From: Pseudomonadota bacterium
Lineage (GTDB): Bacteria > Myxococcota_A > Bradymonadia > UBA4248
DNA: 42,044 nucleotides
Assembly: GCA_017441205.1 (NCBI GenBank)
Contig: JAFRYG010000028.1
Span: forward strand, 1-42,044
Direction of reading: 5' to 3'
Each line of letters begins with the position of its first letter. Position 1 is the stretch's first letter. This document shows positions 36,069 through 42,044 of this stretch, in pieces. A program made the position numbers and the translations under genes. A model generated the notes under the pieces. That model had not been told where the DNA came from and made no database searches. It saw only the letters and a list, made by a program, of their open reading frames with translations.

Positions 36069-36701
36069 ATGAAAAAGCGTGTGATTTTGATGGGACCGCC
36101 CGGTGGCGGCAAAGGTACGCAGGCCAAAATGCTTTCGGCTGCAATGGCTGTTCCCCACATTTCGACTGGCGACATGCTTCGCGCTGCTCGCCGCGAAGGT
36201 ACGGAACTCGGCAAAAAAGCCGATGCCTATATCAGTGCCGGTCAGCTCGTTCCCGATGAGCTCGTCAATGGTATTGTTGCCGAACGTTTGGCTTCGGAAT
36301 CCAATGGTTACCTGCTGGATGGTTATCCCCGTACGATTGCTCAGGCAGATGCGCTCGCAGCTGCCGGCGAAAAAATCGATGCCGTCGTTTTGATCGATGT
36401 CCCCGATGAGATGTTGGTTGAGCGTATTGTCGGTCGCTTGAGCTGCGCTTCATGCGGCAGTGTCTACCACGTGAAAACACTGATTCCCAAAGTTGCGGGA
36501 AAATGTGATTCATGTGGCGGCGTTCTCCAGCAAAGGGCTGATGATAAGGAAGACGTGGTTCGTGAGCGTCTGTGTGCTTATCATGCTCAGACACAGCCCC
36601 TTGTTGAGTATTACCAAAAACGCGGTTTGCTCTATACCGTAAATGGTAATGCGGATATTGAGGAAGTTTTCGAGGCAATCAGGAAGATTTTGGAATTCTG
36701 A
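36069..36701 (+). CDS. adk: Adenylate kinase with zinc-binding lid
   Basis: Converts ATP and AMP to two ADP. The 210-residue long-type enzyme has P-loop GPPGGGKGTQ (residues 8-17), STGDMLR, GYPRTIAQAD and a lid domain with Cys126, Cys129, Cys146 and Cys149 that should bind zinc. Located after secY as in many bacteria, but map and infA, which usually follow, are absent; rpmJ comes next after 126 bases. Confidence 0.98.
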   Translation: MKKRVILMGPPGGGKGTQAKMLSAAMAVPHISTGDMLRAARREGTELGKKADAYISAGQLVPDELVNGIVAERLASESNGYLLDGYPRTIAQADALAAAGEKIDAVVLIDVPDEMLVERIVGRLSCASCGSVYHVKTLIPKVAGKCDSCGGVLQQRADDKEDVVRERLCAYHAQTQPLVEYYQKRGLLYTVNGNADIEEVFEAIRKILEF

Positions 36702-36780
36702 GCAGAGATGAGTTTTTTTTGAATTGCGATTTTTGTTGAAACTCAGGTCGCAGTTTGTTAAAAGACTTGCCTTTGTCATT

Positions 36781-36799
36781 TGCAGCGAATTTTGCTGCA
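36781..36799. promoter_or_regulatory. Inverted repeat in the rpmJ leader
   Basis: TGCAGC (36781-36786) and GCTGCA (36794-36799) form a perfect 6-bp dyad with a seven-base spacer, about 30 bases before the rpmJ start. No T-tract follows, and a promoter is not clear here. Confidence 0.35.
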
Positions 36800-36827
36800 C
36801 TATGTAGCATATTAAGGAGAGACGAAC

Positions 36828-36941
36828 ATGAAAGTTCGGCCATCAGTTAAAAAAATTTGTGATAAGTGTAAACTGATTAGACGTCACGGTGTTGTTCGCG
36901 TGATTTGTGAAAATCCACGTCATAAACAACGTCAGGGCTAA
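36828..36941 (+). CDS. rpmJ: 50S ribosomal protein L36
   Basis: Thirty-seven-residue zinc ribbon protein. Reads [20 protein letters not shown], then [17 protein letters not shown], with the C-x2-C and C-x4-H zinc ligands. AAGGAGAG precedes the ATG. Lies between adk and rpsM; infA, its usual upstream partner, is missing. Confidence 0.98.
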   Translation: MKVRPSVKKICDKCKLIRRHGVVRVICENPRHKQRQG

Positions 36942-36958
36942 TTGAGGAGGGAAGCCGC

Positions 36959-37327
36959 ATGGCACGTATTGCTGGTATCGATTTGCCGCGACGTAAGCGT
37001 ATGGAAATCGCTTTGACGAGCATTTATGGCATTGGCCGCTCGCGCGCAAAAGTTATTTTGGATGAAGCTAAGATTCCTTATGATCGCAACAGCGACGATC
37101 TCACTGAAGCTGAGATTCGCGCGATTCGTGATGTGATTGATGCTCATTATCAGGTCGAAGGTGATCTCCGTCGCCTCGTCCGTATGAATATTAAACGTTT
37201 GATGGATCTGGGTTGCTATCGCGGCCTTCGCCATCGTCGTGGTCTTCCTGTTCGTGGTCAGCGTACCAAGACAAATGCGCGTACACGAAAAGGTCCAAGC
37301 CGTCTCGCTGTTAAGAAGAAGAAATAA
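36959..37327 (+). CDS. rpsM: 30S ribosomal protein S13
   Basis: Head protein contacting the P-site tRNA, 122 residues. Motifs: [29 protein letters not shown] and [32 protein letters not shown] gives a strong ribosome binding site, 17 bases after rpmJ. Confidence 0.99.
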   Translation: MARIAGIDLPRRKRMEIALTSIYGIGRSRAKVILDEAKIPYDRNSDDLTEAEIRAIRDVIDAHYQVEGDLRRLVRMNIKRLMDLGCYRGLRHRRGLPVRGQRTKTNARTRKGPSRLAVKKKK

Positions 37328-37382
37328 TTGATAACGCGTAGAGTGCGATAAGTACTCTGGATTTCTAATAAGAGGAAAGACT

Positions 37383-37784
37383 GTGGCTAAAGATGCGAAA
37401 TCAAGCCGACGTGTTGTAAAAAAACATGTCAAGAAGAATGTTCAGAGCGGTGTGGCTCACATCCGTTCAACATTTAATAATACAATTATCACAATCACCG
37501 ACAACAACGGCGAGGCCGTTTCCTGGTGCACCTGCGGTACCAAGGGCTTCAAAGGGTCGCGTAAGTCTACTCCATTTGCCGCTCAGGTCGCAGCAGATGA
37601 TGCTGCCCATAAAGCAATGGATCATGGTATGCGTTCAGTTGCTGTCTACGCTAAAGGTCCCGGCTCTGGCCGTGAAGCCGCTCTCCGTGCTCTTCAGGCC
37701 GCTGGCCTCAAGGTCACGCTGATTCGCGATGTGACGCCAATCCCCCACAACGGTTGCCGACCTCCAAAACGCCGTCGCGTTTAA
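37383..37784 (+). CDS. rpsK: 30S ribosomal protein S11
   Basis: Platform protein near the E site, 133 residues, GTG start after AGAGGAAAG. Motifs: [32 protein letters not shown] and the C-terminal [17 protein letters not shown]. The next gene is rpoA; rpsD, often between them, is absent. Confidence 0.99.
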   Translation: MAKDAKSSRRVVKKHVKKNVQSGVAHIRSTFNNTIITITDNNGEAVSWCTCGTKGFKGSRKSTPFAAQVAADDAAHKAMDHGMRSVAVYAKGPGSGREAALRALQAAGLKVTLIRDVTPIPHNGCRPPKRRRV

Positions 37785-37803
37785 TTTTACCGTAGGTATG
37801 TTA

Positions 37804-37824
37804 CGCCGGATGATTAATCCGGCG
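37804..37824 (+). terminator. Hairpin between rpsK and rpoA
   Basis: CGCCGGAT (37804-37811) pairs perfectly with ATCCGGCG (37817-37824) around GATTA. It is followed by CTTTATTGTG rather than a full T-tract, so it may attenuate read-through or protect the upstream mRNA rather than fully terminate. Confidence 0.55.
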
Positions 37825-37861
37825 CTTTATTGTGTGTCACCTTTCGAATGCGGAGGAACGC

Positions 37862-38842
37862 ATGCATCGAAATTGGACAGATCTTATTAAGCCAAAAGGC
37901 GTTGAGATCGATTCTGAATCACGGTCCGCTACTTATTGCCGCTTTTTCTGTGAACCCCTCGAAAGAGGTTATGGTCATACCCTCGGCAATGCGCTGCGCC
38001 GTATCCTTTTGAGCTCGCTGCAGGGCGCTGCTGTCACAGCCGTGCGCATTGACGGTGCACTGCATGAGTTCATGTCTCTTCCTGATGTCAAGGAAGATGT
38101 CACTGTCATTATTCTCAATATTAAAGAGCTTTTGATCAAATCTGACGTGACCGAACCCACCTGGATGCATGTTGAAAAATCCGGCCCCGGGTTCGTTTAT
38201 GCCCGCGATATCGAAGTTCCCTCGAATGTCGAAATCCTCAACCCTGACCATATCATCTGTACGCTCGGTGAAGATGCCAAATTCTCCGCCGATCTCTGCG
38301 TCGATGCAGGTAAAGGATATCGCCGTGCTGACGAAGCCAGAGATCCGGACCTTCCCATCGGTACGATTGTCGTTGATGCTCTTTTCTCACCAGTTCAGCG
38401 CGTGAATTATACCGTCACAAACGCTCGTGTCGGTCAGCATACCGACTACGATAAGCTGACTCTCGAAGTTTGGACAGATGGTTCTGTCGCTCCCGAGGAT
38501 GCCGTCGCTTTCGCGGCTAAAATCCTCAAAGAACAGGTTTCGATATTCATCAATTTCGATGAGGATATCGTTCCTGTTGAAACCGTTGAAGAAGTCGTCG
38601 AAGTGAACTCGAATGAGTACCTCGATCGCCCCGTCGGCGAACTCGAACTCTCCGTTCGTTCCGCCAACTGCCTCCAGAACGCCAATATCCGTTATATCGG
38701 TGAACTCGTTCAGAAGACCGAGGCCGACATGCTCAAGACCAAAAACTTTGGCCGCAAGAGCTTGCGCGAAATTAAAGACATCCTTCAGCGCATGGGTCTC
38801 ACGCTCGGCATGTCCGTCGACAACTGGGAACCGCCCGCCTGA
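37862..38842 (+). CDS. rpoA: RNA polymerase alpha subunit
   Basis: Subunit of 326 residues that nucleates polymerase assembly. The ATG at 37862 is preceded by GGAGGAA; the open frame upstream to 37832 crosses the hairpin and is not used. N-terminal dimerisation domain (about 1-230) includes [21 protein letters not shown]-terminal DNA/activator-binding domain (about 250-326) includes [22 protein letters not shown] and [15 protein letters not shown]. Confidence 0.99.
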   Translation: MHRNWTDLIKPKGVEIDSESRSATYCRFFCEPLERGYGHTLGNALRRILLSSLQGAAVTAVRIDGALHEFMSLPDVKEDVTVIILNIKELLIKSDVTEPTWMHVEKSGPGFVYARDIEVPSNVEILNPDHIICTLGEDAKFSADLCVDAGKGYRRADEARDPDLPIGTIVVDALFSPVQRVNYTVTNARVGQHTDYDKLTLEVWTDGSVAPEDAVAFAAKILKEQVSIFINFDEDIVPVETVEEVVEVNSNEYLDRPVGELELSVRSANCLQNANIRYIGELVQKTEADMLKTKNFGRKSLREIKDILQRMGLTLGMSVDNWEPPA

Positions 38843-38933
38843 TCCTCAGGTGCAGGCGCTGCCCCTTGTCACGTTCCTTCGCCCTGATGCCCGCCGATTT
38901 TCTTAATCACTTTATTCTATTAGGGATATTACC

Positions 38934-39377
38934 ATGAGACATCGTAAATCTGGTCGTCATTTTAGCCGGCCGACTGCTCACCGCAGTGCCATGCTCGATA
39001 ATCTGGCCACCCAGTTACTCGAACATGAAGCCATTCAGACTACCGAGCCGAAAGCGAAAGAACTCCGTTCTGTCGTCGATAAGCTCATTACCCTCGCGAA
39101 ACGCGGCGATATGCACGCTCGTCGTCTCGTTGCTGCCCGTTTGAATCAGCGCGTCGTCGATCGTACCAACCCCATCGACTGCAAACTTCACAACGAAGTT
39201 CTGAACAAATTGTTCGATGACATCGCCAAACGCAATGCCAATCGTCCCGGCGGTTATACCCGCATCATCAAGCTCGGTACTCGCCATGGCGACAATGCTC
39301 CCATGGTTCGCATCGAACTCGTTGAAAAAGCACTTCCCGCCGCTGTCAAGCCCGCTTTCCAGGCTACAACTGCTTAA
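38934..39377 (+). CDS. rplQ: 50S ribosomal protein L17
   Basis: Tunnel-exit region protein of 147 residues, last gene of the cluster. Motifs: [43 protein letters not shown] and [31 protein letters not shown] precedes the ATG; a terminator lies 25 bases past the stop. Confidence 0.99.
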   Translation: MRHRKSGRHFSRPTAHRSAMLDNLATQLLEHEAIQTTEPKAKELRSVVDKLITLAKRGDMHARRLVAARLNQRVVDRTNPIDCKLHNEVLNKLFDDIAKRNANRPGGYTRIIKLGTRHGDNAPMVRIELVEKALPAAVKPAFQATTA

Positions 39378-39401
39378 TAGCTCGATTTGCTGCGATGATT
39401 T

Positions 39402-39428
39402 AAGGGCCCTTCGGGGCTCTTTTTTTTT
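39402..39428 (+). terminator. Terminator of the ribosomal protein block
   Basis: AGGGCCC pairs with GGGCTCT around a short TTC-type loop (one G-T pair), followed by eight T. It lies directly after rplQ. Confidence 0.9.
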
Positions 39429-39436
39429 GCCTTTTT

Positions 39437-39577
39437 GCTCGCTATGGGCGCCTTGTCAGTCGCCCATACGCTCGCTGTCGGCCTATTGCCTGCGGCAATA
39501 CGGCCTTATTTACGACGTGCGTGTCGCACGTCTCTGCTCGCTATGGGCGAGAGCACTCGCCCATACACTCGCTGTTG
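39437..39577. repeat. Cluster of four hairpins in a convergent gap
   Basis: CTATGGGCG..CGCCCATA occurs twice (about 39441-39469 and 39541-39566), each followed by CTCGCTGT. Between them lie a TATT-type hairpin, GGCCTATTGCC-TGC-GGCAATACGGCC (about 39480-39505), and an AGACGTG-type hairpin, GACGTGCG-TGT-CGCACGTC (about 39513-39532). Almost the whole gap between the rplQ terminator and the next gene is made of these. Confidence 0.8.
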
Positions 39578-39581
39578 TTTG

Positions 39582-41630
39582 TTACTGGCATTTACCGGCT
39601 GTGCAGTCACCTGGACACGATTTCTCGTGATTGAAATAATAGAATTCACCATCAATGCTCTTTTCACATAAGTAGTTGTCTTCGTAGGCCGTTTTCTTGG
39701 CATTCGAACCACCGCACTGCATGATGGGTTCACTGCCTTCTTCACATGGTGCGACGCAATCGGCATAGGTTTTGTCCAGATGTCGGCAGAATGGCTGCGA
39801 AACGTATTCTCCCTTGCCGCATTCCATGGCAGCTATCTTATTCGTTTCGGTACTGCAGTAATAGACAATGTTGTGTCCGCAGATGTCGCTTTGGTTCGGA
39901 TCACATGTCGTGCCGACTGTCGGTATCTTTACATCGCATTCGCCCTGATCACAGGATTCCTTGCATGTTTCGTTGATGTCGAACCAGTAGTACTTGGAAT
40001 CGTTTGCGACGAGACACAAATGGTTCTGTTTCGTCGGCTTTCCATTGATGGTTTTGCATGCGTATTGATTGGATGAAACGTCGGATGCATTGCATTTCTG
40101 CACGCATTGCGGCTCTCCTCCGAACAGCATCGCGCATGTCGTCTGCCCGCTGCATGCGGTCTCTTTTATCTTATTATTGACGCATTTGTAGGCTTTTCCA
40201 CCATAACACTGTGGCTTGAAAGTGTTGTCGCATTCGGCTCCTGGTTTGGGAGCGGTGCTGGTGACGCATTGGCCTCCGTCGCAGGCAACGGGACATGCTG
40301 ATTCCGCTGTGAATATAAATTCATATTTGTCGGTCGTTCCTTTGACTGCTTCGCATAGGTGAGTTGCGACATATTTGCCCTGGCAGGAATTGTGCTGTGT
40401 AAAACCGGAATTGCACTTGGCCACGCAGTCGGCAAAACTGCCGTGTTCCTTGGTCTCGGTCGCAATCTGACATGTCAGCGGATTCTCGGTTGTCGATATT
40501 TTTGCACAATCCCTTTCGACGACGTAGCCATCTTCCGAACAGAAGTGTGCGACCTGGCCGTCACATATTTCTTCAAAATCTTCTTTCTCCATATTGCAGC
40601 GCTGTGTCGTTACGACATCCGTCGGCAATATGTTCGGATCCGTCGATGTGCTCTTGAATTCCTTGCATGTTCCGATGGTCAGCCTGCTGCAGTCGGCTGC
40701 ACATGCCGGTTCACCGTTTTCCCAGGTCGTATTCCCATCGTAATCCTCGCATGTTTTCGTCATTTTGGCTTTGGTATCGCAGATTTCGCCGTTTTCGACG
40801 GTTCCGTTGCCGCACAATTCTGATGGTGGTGTGCTGCTTTCCATGCAGGTCCCCTGCATCAGTGATGTGCAGCCTTTGGCACACCCTGGTTTCCCGCCGT
40901 CCTGCCATTGTTTCGTGGCATCAAAATCCGCACATGTTTTGGTCATTTGTGCTGCGTCATCGCAGACTTCGCCAGCCTCGACAATTCCGTTTCCGCATAC
41001 AGCCGAGGGCGATCCAATTTCTGCGCAAGTTCCCTGTGTCAGCGACATGCAGTCGGCCGCACATGCCGGCATACCGCCGTCCTGCCATTGTTTTGCAGCA
41101 TCAAAATCGGCGCATGTCTTCGTCATCGCGGCATTGTTGTCGCAGATTTCGCCGGCGTCGACAACGCCGTTGCCGCAGGAACCTGTCTGACCGGCTTCCC
41201 GGCATGTGCCGATGGTCAGACCGCTGCACGTCGGCGAACAGGCTGGTTTTCCCGAAGAATCCCAGGTTTTGGAAGCATCAAAATCGGCGCATGTTTTAGC
41301 CATTGCTGCCAGGGGATCGCAGATTTCACCGGCATCTACGATGCCGTTGCCGCATGCGGCCGTCGTTCCGCCGGCAGATTCGACACACGTTCCTATCGTT
41401 GCCGTTTTGCAGTCTGCTGCGCATTTCGCTGAACCGCTCGCCCAATTCTTTGTGCTGTCGTAGAGCGAGCACGCCACTGGCAAAGTGGATGCCGGATCAC
41501 AGACTTCGCCGAGTTCGATTGTTCCATTGCCGCAACTCCCTGTCTTATCGCTGTCATTGTCGTCACACGCCGATAATGAGCTCATTGCCAATACTGTAAT
41601 GACAAGGAAATTTAACCGAAATTGTTTCAT
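39582..41630 (-). CDS. Cysteine-rich lipoprotein with Myxococcus-type repeats
   Basis: Predicted lipoprotein of 682 residues. A signal peptide ends in LSAC, with the lipidated cysteine at position 22; GTGAGGATTT precedes the ATG on the minus strand. Residues about 30-330 hold five units of about 60 residues, each starting CGNG....GE.CD and containing KTCADFDA, W and GTC; this resembles the Myxococcus cysteine-rich repeat. The second half (about 340-682) has other cysteine-rich units of the type QHNSCQGKYVATHLC. No catalytic motif. Probably a disulfide-stabilised surface protein. Its 5' end faces the CRISPR array. Confidence 0.87.
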   Translation of the reverse strand: MKQFRLNFLVITVLAMSSLSACDDNDSDKTGSCGNGTIELGEVCDPASTLPVACSLYDSTKNWASGSAKCAADCKTATIGTCVESAGGTTAACGNGIVDAGEICDPLAAMAKTCADFDASKTWDSSGKPACSPTCSGLTIGTCREAGQTGSCGNGVVDAGEICDNNAAMTKTCADFDAAKQWQDGGMPACAADCMSLTQGTCAEIGSPSAVCGNGIVEAGEVCDDAAQMTKTCADFDATKQWQDGGKPGCAKGCTSLMQGTCMESSTPPSELCGNGTVENGEICDTKAKMTKTCEDYDGNTTWENGEPACAADCSRLTIGTCKEFKSTSTDPNILPTDVVTTQRCNMEKEDFEEICDGQVAHFCSEDGYVVERDCAKISTTENPLTCQIATETKEHGSFADCVAKCNSGFTQHNSCQGKYVATHLCEAVKGTTDKYEFIFTAESACPVACDGGQCVTSTAPKPGAECDNTFKPQCYGGKAYKCVNNKIKETACSGQTTCAMLFGGEPQCVQKCNASDVSSNQYACKTINGKPTKQNHLCLVANDSKYYWFDINETCKESCDQGECDVKIPTVGTTCDPNQSDICGHNIVYYCSTETNKIAAMECGKGEYVSQPFCRHLDKTYADCVAPCEEGSEPIMQCGGSNAKKTAYEDNYLCEKSIDGEFYYFNHEKSCPGDCTAGKCQ

Positions 41631-41721
41631 ATCAAATCCTCACTGGCTTTGCCCCCGAATTTTCTGATTTTCTAAGTGATTTGGGATGAAATCTCAAGTC
41701 ATCAGACGGATTTTGTGTATA

Positions 41722-41873
41722 TCATCTTCCCCCATACCCAGGGGATTACTTTCAAACCGCCCCACCACGTCTCGATCGTGTCTCATCATCCCCCATACCC
41801 AGAGGATTACTTGTTTTAGGATGCATGAGTGAAGATTCAGCAGTCATCATCCCCCATACCCAGGGGATTACTT
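41722..41873. CRISPR. Short CRISPR array, three repeats and two spacers
   Basis: A repeat of 28-30 bases occurs at 41722-41751, 41783-41812 and 41844-41873, exactly 61 bases apart. Its core is ATCCCCCATACCCAGGGGAT, in which TCCCC and GGGGA can pair, followed by TACTT. Repeat 1 has one change (ATCTT for ATCAT) and repeat 2 one change (AGAGG for AGGGG). The two spacers of about 31 bases are unrelated. The 61-base period and CCCC..GGGGA stem resemble type I-E arrays. No cas gene is present in the window. Direction of transcription is not certain. Confidence 0.82.
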
Positions 41874-41887
41874 AGGGCTGTATTCTG

Positions 41888-41929
41888 GCGCCCTGCCGGG
41901 GCGCGGGCGGTTACGCCCCGATGGGGCGT
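41888..41929. repeat. Two GC-rich hairpins after the CRISPR array
   Basis: GCGCCC-TGCCG-GGGCGC (41888-41904) and ACGCCCC-GAT-GGGGCGT (41913-41929). The second has the same arms as the hairpin at 12077. Confidence 0.8.
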
Positions 41930-41938
41930 GGCTTATTT

Positions 41939-42044
41939 GTTATGCATTAACCCGATTACAATCTTTACAGATGTGTCGCGGCACGTCTCTTCTTCCAACT
42001 CCAAGTTATGCATTAACCCAATTACAATCTTTACAGACGTGTCG
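41939..42044. repeat. 66-bp tandem repeat, cut by the window end
   Basis: A unit starting GTTATGCATTAACCC at 41939 restarts at 42005 with two differences in the visible 40 bases (CCCG/CCCA and ATG/ACG). Each unit contains an AGACGTG-family hairpin (CAGATGTG..CACGTCT in the first). The number of copies beyond the window is unknown. Confidence 0.8.

Overview
The window looks like chromosome of a Gram-negative, delta-proteobacterium/Myxococcota-type organism. The reasons are secreted cysteine-rich lipoproteins (one with Myxococcus-type CGNG..GE.CD repeats), a FHA plus zinc-ribbon protein, a PEGA protein, a PilR-like sigma-54 activator, Lgt, MltG and a DksA-type protein. I cannot name a genus. 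No plasmid, phage, integrase or transposase gene was seen.

Layout. 1-352: repeats and hairpins, no convincing gene. 353-1801 (-): PilR-like regulator. 2023-7572 (+): two large cysteine-rich lipoproteins, the first with a C-terminal NlpC/P60-like domain. 7960-11985 (+): DksA/TraR protein, MltG, a proline-rich lipoprotein and Lgt. 12236-13820 (+): FHA/zinc-ribbon protein and a small lipoprotein. 13958-16333 (-): PEGA protein and CTP synthase. 16616-19698 (+): an exported protein, an MscS channel and long-form HPF. 19800-20207: a damaged-looking small lipoprotein between two matching terminator hairpins. 20603-22456 (+): a BspA-like leucine-rich-repeat lipoprotein with an EF-hand loop.

22744-39377 (+) is one block of translation genes: rpsL-rpsG-fusA-rpsJ-rplD-rplW-rplB-rpsS-rplV-rpsC, then a terminator and a new promoter/leader, then rplP-rpmC-rpsQ-rplN-rplX-rplE-rpsN-rpsH-rplF-rplR-rpsE-rpmD-rplO-secY-adk-rpmJ-rpsM-rpsK-rpoA-rplQ. 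Compared with the usual str-S10-spc-alpha order, tuf, rplC (L3), map, infA and rpsD are not at their expected places. 39582-41630 (-) is another cysteine-rich lipoprotein. The right end holds a three-repeat CRISPR array and a 66-bp tandem repeat cut by the window edge.

The most unusual structure is outside genes. Nearly every intergenic gap up to 22.6 kb, and again after 39.4 kb, carries short hairpins of at least three families: TATT-arm-loop-arm-AATA, AGACGTG..CACGTCT, and ACGCCCC-nnn-GGGGCGT. Arms differ between copies while pairing is kept, and some copies serve as transcription terminators. The r-protein block is almost free of them. Together with the possible rplP leader and the missing rplC, these are the leads most worth following. 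All functional assignments are from reading sequence only; no searches were run.
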